Assembly (NCBI GenBank): GCA_035712365.1
Contig: DASTAW010000058.1
Span: forward strand, 62,001-126,000
Source: Terriglobia bacterium
GTDB taxonomy: Bacteria > Acidobacteriota > Terriglobia > UBA7540
DNA length: 64,000 nucleotides
Reading direction: 5' to 3'
The notes below the pieces were generated by a model, which was given only the letters and a program-made list of their open reading frames with translations, did no database searches and was not told where the DNA came from. Numbering within the stretch: the stretch's first letter is position 1; each line of letters starts with the position of its first letter. Shown here one piece after another: positions 45,799 to 54,249 of the stretch. Made by a program: the position numbers and the translations under genes.

Positions 45799-47523
45799 AT
45801 GAACCACGAAAAACTAACCAGGTGGCCCAATCTGAAACCAGGGCATACTAATTCCTCGCTGGCGGCACCCTTCCCTGTGTCGCGACTGGCCTTGGTTGCG
45901 CTCTTCCTGCTCATCCTCCTCTCTTGCGGCGGAGCTGGAAATCCTCCAGCCTCCGATCAATTACAGGTTGCCGTTTACCCCAGTGCCGTGAACCTGGATC
46001 AAGGCGGTACAAAGACGTTTACGGTGACCGTAACTGGGTCAAGTAACAAAGCGGTCAACTGGAGTGTTCGAGAAGGGTCAAGCGGCGGCAATATCACAAG
46101 TGCGGGGGTCTATGCTGCTCCTGCCGCTGCTGGTACCTTCCACGTCATTGCTACCAGCCAGGCCGACAGCACGAAAACTGCGTTCGCGACGATCGTCGTC
46201 CCCGCAGTTTCTGTTACCCTCTCGCCGCCGGAGGCGACCCTTCGGCCGAACGGGACGCAGGGATTTACCGCAACAGTGAGAGGATCAATCGACACAAAAG
46301 TAACCTGGGAGATTCAAGAAGGTGTGTCAGGAGGGGCGGTAACCAGCACCGGCCTATATACCGCCCCTGCAAACACCGGGTTCTACCATGTCACCGCAAC
46401 CAGCTCGGCGGATGCCACGCAAAGCGCAACAGCACAAATCACAGTGACAACCTCGTCTGGTCTTTTCAGCCCAGTCGGTGACTTACAAGTTCCGCGCGTT
46501 TACCACACAGCAACATTGCTTCCCAATGGGAAAGTGTTGGTTGCCGGGGGTGCCAAGAAAAAACCTCTCTACTTCTCCGGTTTGGCAACCGCCGAAATTT
46601 TTGATCCGACGACAGGATTATTCACAGCGACTTCCAATATGGGCAGTCCTCGCTTCGCGCATACGGCAACACTACTACCCAATGGAAAGGTGCTGGTGAC
46701 AGGCGGCGAAGGTGCAAGCGGACTGGATGGCCAGATGGACCCGACCCCGCCTCCGGCCCTCGATTCCGCAGAGATCTACGACCCCGCCACAGGAACTTTC
46801 ATGCCCACCGGCAAGATGAGCGTCGCCCGAGCCGGACACACGGCCACATTGCTTCCAAACGGCAAAGTACTGATCGTGGGCGGTGGATCAAACGATTCCA
46901 CCGCGCTCGCTACCGCTGAAATTTATGACCCAGCCACCGGCGCCTTCGTGGCCACAGGGCCCCTGGGTACGGCCCGGGCTTATCATACTGCCACCCTACT
47001 AACAGACGGAAATGTCCTGGTTGCAGGCGGGTCCAGTCCTACCGAGACCCTGGCCTCCGCTGAGATCTATAACACGGCCACAGGATCTTTCGCGCCAACT
47101 GCCAATATGGGAACGCCTCGGACCGGTCACATCGCGACACGCTTGTCCGATGGAAGGGTGCTGGTAGCCGGAGGGTACGATGGTACAACTGACACTGCAA
47201 CAGCAGAGTTCTACGATCCATCCACAGGGTCCTTCACGCCCACGGGGACCATGGGTACCGCGCGGGAAAGGCACACCGCTACCCTGCTGTCAGACGGGAA
47301 TGTCCTGATTGCAGGTGGGTCAAGCTCTGCCGAGATCCTCGCTTCCGCTGAGATCTACAATCCGGCCACAGGTTCTTTCGCGCCCACCGGTAATATGGCG
47401 ACGCCACGCACGGGTCACACGGCAACGCTCTTACAAGATGGGAGAGTGTTGGTCGCCGCCGGTCTCAATTACCCGGCTGGCGGAGGGATCAGTTTCCTAA
47501 CAAGTGCAGAGACGTATGAATAA
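45799..47523 (+). CDS. Lipoprotein with two bacterial Ig-like (Big2) domains and a Kelch-type propeller
   Basis: 574 residues, ribosome-binding site GGGGAGGAG. The N-terminal hydrophobic stretch ends in a lipobox (LLILLSCGG), so the protein is probably lipid-anchored. Two Ig-like domains follow (residues ~55-130 and ~138-220), with AVNLDQGGTKTFTVTVTG and ATLRPNGTQGFTATVRG starts and the WSVREGSSGGNITSAGVY block. From ~225 come about six Kelch repeats of roughly 50-55 residues, each with RxYHTATLLPNGKVLVAGG-type strands and SAEIYDPATGTF. Together these make a six-blade propeller. It is likely surface-exposed and binds protein or polysaccharide. A decayed relative lies immediately downstream. 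Confidence 0.85.
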   Translation: MNHEKLTRWPNLKPGHTNSSLAAPFPVSRLALVALFLLILLSCGGAGNPPASDQLQVAVYPSAVNLDQGGTKTFTVTVTGSSNKAVNWSVREGSSGGNITSAGVYAAPAAAGTFHVIATSQADSTKTAFATIVVPAVSVTLSPPEATLRPNGTQGFTATVRGSIDTKVTWEIQEGVSGGAVTSTGLYTAPANTGFYHVTATSSADATQSATAQITVTTSSGLFSPVGDLQVPRVYHTATLLPNGKVLVAGGAKKKPLYFSGLATAEIFDPTTGLFTATSNMGSPRFAHTATLLPNGKVLVTGGEGASGLDGQMDPTPPPALDSAEIYDPATGTFMPTGKMSVARAGHTATLLPNGKVLIVGGGSNDSTALATAEIYDPATGAFVATGPLGTARAYHTATLLTDGNVLVAGGSSPTETLASAEIYNTATGSFAPTANMGTPRTGHIATRLSDGRVLVAGGYDGTTDTATAEFYDPSTGSFTPTGTMGTARERHTATLLSDGNVLIAGGSSSAEILASAEIYNPATGSFAPTGNMATPRTGHTATLLQDGRVLVAAGLNYPAGGGISFLTSAETYE

Positions 47524-47581
47524 TGCCGCGGCAACTGGGGTTTCTCGGTAGCTCCCGGCAAGGAGGCAATGCGCGACTGCG

Positions 47582-47845
47582 GAGGTTCTGGTCGAACCCG
47601 TCTCTGTAGAGGTCACTCCGAGTGCAACGACCACCGGGCCAGGCAGAAGCGTGCAATTCATGGCAGTCGTGTCGGGGACGAGCGATGCGGCGGTGACCTG
47701 GAGTGTATAGGAAAGTGCAGCCGGAGGAGCATCACACACGGCTCACACGGCAACGCTGCTTGTGAGCGGGGAGGTCCTCGTCGCGGGTGGGGACGGTCAA
47801 GATAGGAACGGCCCTACGGCAGTCGCAGAAAAGTATGAGCCTTAG
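47582..47845 (+). pseudogene. Remnant of a second Big2/Kelch protein with in-frame stop and internal deletion
   Basis: One continuous reading frame from 47582 contains an Ig-like domain end (PVSVEVTPSATTTGPGRSV, then AAVTWSV), a TAG stop at 47708 and, still in frame, ESAAGGAS. The intact neighbour reads WSVREGSSGG at this spot. It then jumps straight to a Kelch repeat end (AHTATLLVSGEVLVAGG ... TAVAEKYEP) and a final TAG at 47843-47845. Hence a gene like the upstream one has lost its middle and gained a stop. There is no start codon with a ribosome-binding site. Copy 2 of a tandem duplication is the simplest origin. Confidence 0.7.
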
Positions 47846-47998
47846 CCTTGGAAATATACGGGTGAGTGGCCTTGGAATCATTACCAGGCCTAATTGTTAA
47901 TGGGCGACCCATCAACAGGGGCTGCTGCAAAGCGAAAGATAAAACGCGGAATTCGAACATGAGGACAGTCTGCAGCAATGTGGATTCGGAGGTGTAAG

Positions 47999-48490
47999 AT
48001 GAAAACGATTCGGAGCTTGATGACCTGGACGGGAATTTATCTTGTTCTTTTCACCCTGGGCGCGACTGGGGGGAAGGCACAGGTCCACTTTTCAACCCAT
48101 TTCAAGGGCGCGTTCACTCTTCCTTTTGAGGCCCAGTGGGGATCGCTGACGTTGCCCGCGGGGGATTACACGCTGCAATACGGTATCCAGCTCGAAGGGG
48201 CTGGCCTTGTGGTTGTGCGGGGTACGGCGAAAGGAAGTCCTTACGGCATGATCCTCGCGGGGTCCGTCGGCGACACTTCTACAACCAGGAACGAGATCGT
48301 CTGCATTCGTGAGGGCAAGGCTCTTATTGTGCGCGGCCTCGAGATTCCTGCGATCGGCGAATCTGTTCGATTCGGACCGCCACCCGGTACGAGGGTCGTA
48401 GCCAATCGGCGGAACCACAATGGTTACAATCAAATTGCCGAAGGGCCCGCGCTCATCCAACGGATACCAATCGTGTTGAATAGGAACTAA
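47999..48490 (+). CDS. Secreted protein of unknown function
   Basis: 163 residues from ATG 47999, which has GGAGGTG upstream (the frame-compatible ATG at 47978 lacks one). A Sec signal (LMTWTGIYLVLFTLGATGGKAQ) precedes a globular beta-rich domain: FKGAFTLPFEAQWGSLTLPAGDYTLQYG, then GKALIVRGLEIPAIGESVRF. The sequence LPAGDYTL is a recurring beta-hairpin in small exported acidobacterial proteins, but I know no assigned role. It is followed 28 bp later by a long terminator-like hairpin, suggesting a monocistronic unit. Export is confident, function unknown. Confidence 0.7.
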   Translation: MKTIRSLMTWTGIYLVLFTLGATGGKAQVHFSTHFKGAFTLPFEAQWGSLTLPAGDYTLQYGIQLEGAGLVVVRGTAKGSPYGMILAGSVGDTSTTRNEIVCIREGKALIVRGLEIPAIGESVRFGPPPGTRVVANRRNHNGYNQIAEGPALIQRIPIVLNRN

Positions 48491-48517
48491 ATTTGCGGGG
48501 CCGCTCTGCTCTATGCT

Positions 48518-48558
48518 GGGGTGGGCCTGATTGAGAGTCGTGCAATCAGCCCCACCCC
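48518..48558. terminator. 15-bp stem-loop (one mismatch) downstream of the secreted-protein gene
   Basis: Arms 48518-48532 (GGGGTGGGCCTGATT) and 48544-48558 pair at 14 of 15 positions around an 11-base loop. It begins 28 bp after the stop codon at 48490. No T-tract follows, but the stem is strong and GC-rich. Confidence 0.6.
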
Positions 48559-48717
48559 CAAGTCCTCCAGGGACATACGGTCAGATGGTCCCGAGTGTGG
48601 GAAAACGACACGTGGATAAGGCTTGGATGAGAAAAAAAGTCCACAGCAATCCGCAACCCAGCCGAAACCTGAAGGGACAGGCGAAGACCAGGAACCGATG
48701 CAAACTGTTGAAATGCC

Positions 48718-48792
48718 TGGTAGCGGGGGGGAGGATCGAACTCCCGACCTAGGGATTATGAGACCCTCGCTCTACCACTGAGCTACCCCGCC
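48718..48792 (-). tRNA. tRNA-Met (CAU), elongator type
   Basis: 75 bases on the minus strand fold as a complete cloverleaf: acceptor GGCGGGG/CCCCGCT (first pair G-U), D-stem GCTC/GAGC, anticodon loop CTCATAA with anticodon CAU, T-stem GGGAG/CTCCC with TTCGATC loop, discriminator A and an encoded CCA end. The anticodon stem AGGGT/TCCCT has a U-U mismatch at its base next to the loop. The G1-U72 pair and loop match elongator tRNA-Met of other bacteria (as in Bacillus). A lysidine-modified Ile2 tRNA also has CAU and cannot be fully excluded. The initiator type is unlikely, as it would have an unpaired position 1-72 of a different kind and three G-C pairs in the anticodon stem. Confidence 0.92.
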
Positions 48793-48893
48793 CTGGTTAG
48801 GAAACCTTCAAACGCCCGGATACCGGGTCGCTCCACCAAGTTTAGGGGATGGTCCGGTTCGCGGTCAAGAAACGGATTGAGGGCGTGCACACA

Positions 48894-49484
48894 TCACGAG
48901 TTCGTCTCGCCGCTGCCCGCGACGGCTGCCTGACCCAGCCGGTAAAACGTCAGTTCAGCGTCACCATGGCGTATGCTGCGCGTTCGTTCCAGGCGATTGT
49001 ATCGTTCTTCAAGAAAATAGTGACGCGAATGTTCGGCAATGACGAATGAGGCAGGTGTCACGAGGCGGGAGCGGCCCAGGTGCCGCAACACCTGATGGTA
49101 CTCACGCGTTTCGCTGTAGGGCGGATCGAGAAAGATGAAATCAAAAACGGCGCCTTCTTCGTTGAGCCTTTCCAAGGCACGCACGACACGGGTGTTCATC
49201 AGATAGAACCCATCTTTCATCTTCAGCGCCGCCAGGTTCCTGCGGATCAGATCAACCGCCGCCCGGTGATATTCCACAAAGACCACTTCCTTCGCGCCTC
49301 TGCTCAGCGCTTCCAGCCCTACCGCTCCGGAACCTGCGTAGGCGTCGAGAAACGTCGAATCCTGAATTCCCAGGCCCAGGACATCGAACAGCGTTTCGCG
49401 CATCTGGTCTGAGGTTGGCCGAAGCTGCATGCCTTTCAGCGTCTGAATACGTTGTCCGCGATTTTGGCCGGAAATAATGCGCAT
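48894..49484 (-). CDS. rsmD: 16S rRNA (guanine(966)-N2)-methyltransferase
   Basis: 196 residues from ATG 49484 (MRIISGQNRGQRI, the typical RsmD start); the longer in-frame start at 49520 adds a tail. Motifs: LRPTSDQMRETLFDVLG, the SAM-binding DAYAGSGAVGLEALSRGA, and the catalytic FIFLDPPYSE. The enzyme methylates G966 of 16S rRNA in the assembled 30S subunit. It lies 67 bp upstream of the recG stop on the same strand, so it is transcribed after recG. Confidence 0.93.
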   Translation of the reverse strand: MRIISGQNRGQRIQTLKGMQLRPTSDQMRETLFDVLGLGIQDSTFLDAYAGSGAVGLEALSRGAKEVVFVEYHRAAVDLIRRNLAALKMKDGFYLMNTRVVRALERLNEEGAVFDFIFLDPPYSETREYHQVLRHLGRSRLVTPASFVIAEHSRHYFLEERYNRLERTRSIRHGDAELTFYRLGQAAVAGSGETNS

Positions 49485-49551
49485 GTGGGCCCCTGTCGGT
49501 AGAAGAGTCAGAAAAGCCACTCTCTATTAGATCACATTCCCAGCGCTGCCC

Positions 49552-51690
49552 TCAGGCCACCCCCGCCAGGCCGTATCGCCGGGACCATTCGTTCCGCAAA
49601 AAGCCGACATAGGCCTCGAACTCCTCCGGGGATTCCGGACGGTCAACGAATGCCGTCGCTTCGCGCTTGGCCCACTCCAGAATTTCCTGGTCGCGCAGCA
49701 GGTTGGCAATGCGAAAGGCAGGGATGCCCCATTGCCGTGTTCCGAAAAATTCTCCCGGCCCGCGCAGCTTGAGGTCGATTTCGGCAATCTTGAACCCGTC
49801 GTTGGTCGTTGTTATTGTCCGCAGCCGTTCATCGGCTTCAGGCGTTCGCGGCTCGGCCGCAAGCAGCAGGCAGGATGATTCCTTCCGCCCCCGCCCGATG
49901 CGGCCGCGCAGTTGATGGAGCTGGGAAAGCCCGAACCGCTCGGCGTGCTCGATCAGCATGACGGTGGCGTTCGGCACATCCACGCCCACCTCGACCACCG
50001 TAGTCGAGACGAGGATCCGGATGTCGCCCTTCTTGAAGCGGTCCATAATTTCATCCTTTTCGCTGCTCGAAAGCCGCCCGTGAAGCAGCCCCACCTGGAA
50101 TTCCGGGAAGACATTGGCCGAAAGGTGCTGAAACATTTTCAGCGCAGGCCGCAAATCCAGCTTGGCGGACTCCTCGATCACGGGGTATACGACGTAGGCC
50201 TGGTCACCCGCGCGCACTTTGTTGCGAACGAAGTCGAAGGCCTGGCGCCTGTCCCTTTCCTCGATCAGCTTCGTCACAATCGGGGAACGATTGGGCGGCA
50301 GTTCATTGATGACCGAGAAGTCGAGATCGCCGTAGAGCGTCAGCGCCAGGGTCCGCGGGATCGGCGTTGCGGTCATAACCAGAACGTCCGGCATCTGGCC
50401 CTTGCGGATCAACCGGTAGCGCTGCAGGACACCGAAGCGGTGCTGCTCATCAACAATCACCAGGCCCAATTGGGCAAAGTCCACGTCACGCTCAATCAGG
50501 GCGTGGGTCCCCACCAGCATGTGGACTTCGCCGCGCTTCAGATCGTCTTTCAATTCCTTTTTCGCGCGCGTGGTTCGGCCGCTGGTTAAGAGCTCCACTT
50601 TGTAGGGCAGCGGTCCCAGCAATTTGCGGATGGAGAGATAGTGCTGGGTGGCAAGAATCTCGGTTGGAGCCATCAGGGCCACCTGGCAGCCGTTGGACAA
50701 TGCCAGCAGGGCCGCCTGGACTGCTACGATCGTCTTGCCAGAGCCCACATCGCCCTGCAGCAGGCGGTTCATCGGCCGTGGCGAGCACATGTCATCAGCA
50801 ATCTCTTTCAGGACCTTCTTTTGCGCGGACGTGGGATGAAAAGGAAGGACCTTCTTGATGTCTCGCCGCAGGCCGTCCGTGACCTGGAACTGGATGCCTG
50901 GAACAGATTTGGCCTTTCGGTGCTTCAAGGCCAGCCCGGCGCTGACGTTGAACAGCTCTTCAAAAATCAGCCGGACTTGGGGAGGCGTTCGAAATCGCGC
51001 CAGTTCATCAAAAGGATGTTTGCCATCAGGGAAATGGGTAAGGCGGAAAGCCGAAGCGCGATCGAGCAACTTGTTTTTCTTCCTCACCGAGCCGGGCAGA
51101 AGTTCCGGGAACTGGTCACCCACCGAGTCCAAACCCGTTCGAATCAGCCGCCGCAGAATGCGCGGCCCCAGGTTGCCTATCGATTCGTAGATCGGCACCA
51201 TGCGCCCCACCTCCAGCGATTCTCCCTCGGCGGCTTCGCTTTCAGGAATGATCTCATGCTGTGGCTGAACGATCTGCAGATTGCCGGTGCCGTAGAAGTC
51301 AGGCTCCGCCTTGCCGTAAAAGAAAACCTGCTGCCCCGAGTGGAAAATTTTGTTTCGCTCCAGATACCGCGCATTGAACCATATGCACCGGACCATCCGA
51401 GGGTGCGGAGCGCCGCTGGCGTCTATGGCGGCGAGGTCGTAGATGTAGGTCCCCTTGCGCGTGCGTGTCAGGCCGCAGGTGAGCACCTTGACCAGGATGG
51501 TGGCAGTCTGCCCGGGAACCAGGTCGCCCACTGCGGTAAGGCGCGTCCGGTCCTCATAGCGAAACGGCGTGTAATACAGCAGGTCTTCAACCGTGCGAAT
51601 GCCGCGGGCATCGAGCAATTCGGCGCGGGCCGGGCCCACACCCTTCAGGTATTTAACCTCTGACGTCAGCTTAAGATGAGGACTTGACAT
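49552..51690 (-). CDS. recG: ATP-dependent DNA helicase RecG
   Basis: 712 residues, near the usual ~690. The N-terminal wedge/OB domain (KLTSEVKYLKGVGPARAELL, TATILVKVLTCG) is followed by helicase motifs: Walker A LLQGDVGSGKTIVA, DEQHRFG (motif II), MTATPIPRTLALTLYGDLD (motif III), VSTTVVEVGVDVPNA and QLRGRIGRG (motifs V and VI). It remodels stalled replication forks and Holliday junctions, reversing forks. Gene neighbours rsmD downstream and, after the 96-bp repeat, an unrelated cluster upstream. Start ATG 51690. Confidence 0.96.
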   Translation of the reverse strand: MSSPHLKLTSEVKYLKGVGPARAELLDARGIRTVEDLLYYTPFRYEDRTRLTAVGDLVPGQTATILVKVLTCGLTRTRKGTYIYDLAAIDASGAPHPRMVRCIWFNARYLERNKIFHSGQQVFFYGKAEPDFYGTGNLQIVQPQHEIIPESEAAEGESLEVGRMVPIYESIGNLGPRILRRLIRTGLDSVGDQFPELLPGSVRKKNKLLDRASAFRLTHFPDGKHPFDELARFRTPPQVRLIFEELFNVSAGLALKHRKAKSVPGIQFQVTDGLRRDIKKVLPFHPTSAQKKVLKEIADDMCSPRPMNRLLQGDVGSGKTIVAVQAALLALSNGCQVALMAPTEILATQHYLSIRKLLGPLPYKVELLTSGRTTRAKKELKDDLKRGEVHMLVGTHALIERDVDFAQLGLVIVDEQHRFGVLQRYRLIRKGQMPDVLVMTATPIPRTLALTLYGDLDFSVINELPPNRSPIVTKLIEERDRRQAFDFVRNKVRAGDQAYVVYPVIEESAKLDLRPALKMFQHLSANVFPEFQVGLLHGRLSSSEKDEIMDRFKKGDIRILVSTTVVEVGVDVPNATVMLIEHAERFGLSQLHQLRGRIGRGRKESSCLLLAAEPRTPEADERLRTITTTNDGFKIAEIDLKLRGPGEFFGTRQWGIPAFRIANLLRDQEILEWAKREATAFVDRPESPEEFEAYVGFLRNEWSRRYGLAGVA

Positions 51691-51755
51691 GGCAATCCGA
51701 CGCTTATCTTACAACGAGGGGAGGCTACCGAAGGTTGCATAATCTAGTGACACGT

Positions 51756-51851
51756 TGTTTTTGTAGCGCCGCCGTCTCGGCGGCATTTATCGAGGCCGGT
51801 CCCGCTTGGCGGGACCGGCGCTACGCGAAAACGTCACTATATTTTGCAATC
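51756..51851. repeat. 96-bp cruciform repeat, copy 1
   Basis: This copy is 93/96 identical to 57349-57444. It contains two perfect hairpins, GCCGCCG-TCT-CGGCGGC (51768-51784) and CCGGTCCCGC-TTG-GCGGGACCGG (51796-51818). Outer complementarity GTAGCG (51763-51768) with CGCTAC (51819-51824) closes both into a three-way junction. The 3' tail CGAAAACGTCACTATATTTT is conserved too, so the element is larger than the hairpins alone. It lies between recG and a small membrane-protein gene; the rest of 51691-52085 shows no gene. Confidence 0.85.
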
Positions 51852-52085
51852 CTCAATAAGTCGCGCGGGGTCCTGAAGCGGCGCCGGACGCAAACAGGTT
51901 TTCCAGCCGAATCGCCTCCACGCAAAAAGTCCTGCGGTCCGCTGTGCCCGTCGATCTCCGGGTCACCCCGCAGCCGGTATCCGGCGCTGATTTCCTCTTT
52001 CAACAGGGAGTGCTACACTTACGGGCCAGTGATAAGCATCGCCCGTGCGCTGTTCGGTGGATGGTGACGAACTTTAACGCATCCC

Positions 52086-52307
52086 ATGATTGATTTCAGC
52101 CCAACAGCAAAACGTTGGATCAAGTACCTGATTGCCATCGTGGCAGGCAATCTCATTTACTTCATTGTTGCGCCTCACCTTCCGCCAGCCGCGCGACATC
52201 GCCCTTACCGTGCCGACATCGGTTTGTTTGTGGACCTGTGGTTTTGTGTGATGGCCTACGGGCTGATCGAACTCCTGGCGTTCCTGGGGCGCCGCAGCGG
52301 GCGCTGA
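52086..52307 (+). CDS. Small membrane protein of unknown function
   Basis: 73 residues with two hydrophobic helices, KYLIAIVAGNLIYFIVAPHL and FVDLWFCVMAYGLIELLAFLG, connected by a basic loop with HRPYRADIG. The N-terminus MIDFSPTAKRW and the C-terminal RRSGR are basic. No ribosome-binding site stands out, which lowers confidence, but the hydrophobicity and codon pattern are those of a real membrane protein. No family recognised. It is convergent with the GT2 gene. Confidence 0.5.
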   Translation: MIDFSPTAKRWIKYLIAIVAGNLIYFIVAPHLPPAARHRPYRADIGLFVDLWFCVMAYGLIELLAFLGRRSGR

Positions 52308-52523
52308 CCGCCAGGGTTTTCCAGCCTTGCAACTTGGGAACCGCGGCGGCCAGCCTCTTACGGTGCATCTCGACCGGGCGGCATCAGGTCAGGATTGGGC
52401 GACGGCCCTTCACCAAAGCGATCAGGCTTCCGGGCCCAAACTTTGGCTTGAAAACAGAATCCTCCGGAACAGAAACCCGGGAGATGAAGTTTGTGTCAGG
52501 AGAAAGTGACCGGACCGCTGATC

Positions 52524-54161
52524 TCAGCTTTCGGAAGGGGCCGGCGAGATGTCGCTGGCGCGGACCCGAATGAAAGCAGGAAGGCTGAACCACAGTCGCC
52601 TCAGCGGGGTCTGCAGCAGCGACATGGTTCCCATGTAGGCGTAACCCACCAGGAACAGCATCAGAAATGGGGTGGTGAGATAATTCTGGACTGAAAAGGA
52701 ATAGGCCGTGGCACAGAGGAAGTAGCCCGCCAAAGCCAGCTCGGCAGCAGGGACCCAGCCGATGCGCCGCCGCACATATTTCTTGCGTTCCCATCCCTCT
52801 TCGTTCCGTTCCACGCGGTACTTGGGCGTGCGCACGAAGCCGGACTCTATTCCAGCAAGCGCTTCGATAACGGCCTTGCCATTGGTCACAGCCAGCCCGA
52901 TGCCGGTAGCCATCAGAAACGGAAGGTAGAGGAGCCGGCGCAGCCATCCCCTGGGATAGAGCGCACGCTGGGAAACCACGTAGAAGCCCGACACTGTGCA
53001 CGTTGAGAGAATGAACAGGGGAAGGTCCAGGTACATCATCTGGAACCAGCCCTGGTAAAAACGCACGATCATGGCCGGCAGCAGGACCAGCGAAAACAGG
53101 ATCATCAGCGGATAAGCGATGTTGGCCGTCAGGTGGAAAGTGGCTTCCACTTTGATGTAAAGTGGCTGGTCGCTGCGCCAGACAATCGGGAGTATTTTCT
53201 TGCCAACCTGGATCAGGCCCTTGGCCCAGCGCGCCTGCTGGGTCTTAAAGCTGTTCATTTCGACGGGCAGTTCGGAAGGGCACACGATGTCAGGATCGTA
53301 AATAAACTTCCATCCCTTCAGTTGTGCGCGGTAGCTGAGGTCCGTGTCTTCGGTCAGCGTATCGTGCTCCCACCCGCCGGCGTCTTCAATAGCCGACCGG
53401 CGCCACATTCCGGCCGTCCCGTTGAAATTGAAAAATCGCCCCGACGAGCTCCTGCCTCCATGTTCGACCACGAAGTGGCCGTCCAGCATGATGGCTTCCA
53501 CTTCCGTCAGGGCGGAGTAGTCCCGGTTAATCCAGGTCCATCGGCCCTGCACCATTCCCACCTTCGGATCGGTAAAATAATGGACCATCTGCCGCAGGAT
53601 GGCTGGCGGTGGAACAAAATCCGCGTCAAATACGGCCACCAGCTCGCCAGAAGACTTCTTCAAACCCGCATCCAGCGCGCCCGCCTTGAATCCCAGGCGG
53701 TTTTCACGATGAACATATTTGATGGGGAACCCTGCCTCTGCATACTGCTCCACCAGCCGCGCGCAGAGCATTCGGGTATCGTCCGTGGAATCGTCGAGGA
53801 CCTGGATTTCCAGCGACTCCGTGGGATAATCCAGATTGACGGCCGCTTCGATAAGCCGCTCCACCACGTACTGTTCATTGTAAACGGGCAACTGTACGGT
53901 CACGGTCGGCAGCTTTTCAAATTGCTTCAGGGGCGCAGGCTTCTTGCGGCGGTTCTTCAGATAGTAGTAAGTGAGGCAGTAACGGTGGACGCCGTAGACC
54001 GAAAGGATCGTAAGGACGAGAAAGTAAGGGATCTCGATCGAGAGATCAAAAGCGTTCGGCTGGTAAATGCCACGGAAGGGATCGCGATGGAACAGCAGAT
54101 AGACGTAATGCGCGACCGGGTTCGCGGGAACCACCAAAAAGCCCAGGAGTGTATGAATCAT
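52524..54161 (-). CDS. Membrane glycosyltransferase family 2, cellulose-synthase-like
   Basis: 545 residues. An N-terminal membrane helix (YFLVLTILSVYGV) is followed by a GT-A domain at ~75-330: VTVQLPVYNEQYVVERLI, VLDDSTDDT, ELVAVFDADFVPPP (DxD), the acceptor-site HDTLTEDTDLSYR, and TQQARWAKG (the processive Q-x-x-R-W motif). Four or five C-terminal helices follow. This set is typical of processive beta-glycan synthases and glucomannan-like synthases (CslA/CslC type). Its divergent neighbour, a GT-C transferase, suggests envelope polysaccharide or glycolipid assembly. The polymer is unknown. Start ATG 54161. Confidence 0.88.
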   Translation of the reverse strand: MIHTLLGFLVVPANPVAHYVYLLFHRDPFRGIYQPNAFDLSIEIPYFLVLTILSVYGVHRYCLTYYYLKNRRKKPAPLKQFEKLPTVTVQLPVYNEQYVVERLIEAAVNLDYPTESLEIQVLDDSTDDTRMLCARLVEQYAEAGFPIKYVHRENRLGFKAGALDAGLKKSSGELVAVFDADFVPPPAILRQMVHYFTDPKVGMVQGRWTWINRDYSALTEVEAIMLDGHFVVEHGGRSSSGRFFNFNGTAGMWRRSAIEDAGGWEHDTLTEDTDLSYRAQLKGWKFIYDPDIVCPSELPVEMNSFKTQQARWAKGLIQVGKKILPIVWRSDQPLYIKVEATFHLTANIAYPLMILFSLVLLPAMIVRFYQGWFQMMYLDLPLFILSTCTVSGFYVVSQRALYPRGWLRRLLYLPFLMATGIGLAVTNGKAVIEALAGIESGFVRTPKYRVERNEEGWERKKYVRRRIGWVPAAELALAGYFLCATAYSFSVQNYLTTPFLMLFLVGYAYMGTMSLLQTPLRRLWFSLPAFIRVRASDISPAPSES

Positions 54162-54249
54162 GCGACCTCGGGGTCAGGCCTCCACTGACGCATTCGAATT
54201 TCGCTTGCAGAGTCCTGACGCACCCAACGCTGGCTCAGTATCGCTTCAT

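Noticed and set aside
48718-48792. Initiator tRNA-fMet
   Set aside because: The anticodon stem lacks three consecutive G-C pairs next to the loop and the acceptor end has a G1-U72 pair, matching the elongator type.
48849-49049. 66-codon frame beside the tRNA
   Set aside because: Overlaps the rsmD 3' end on the other strand and has no ribosome-binding site.
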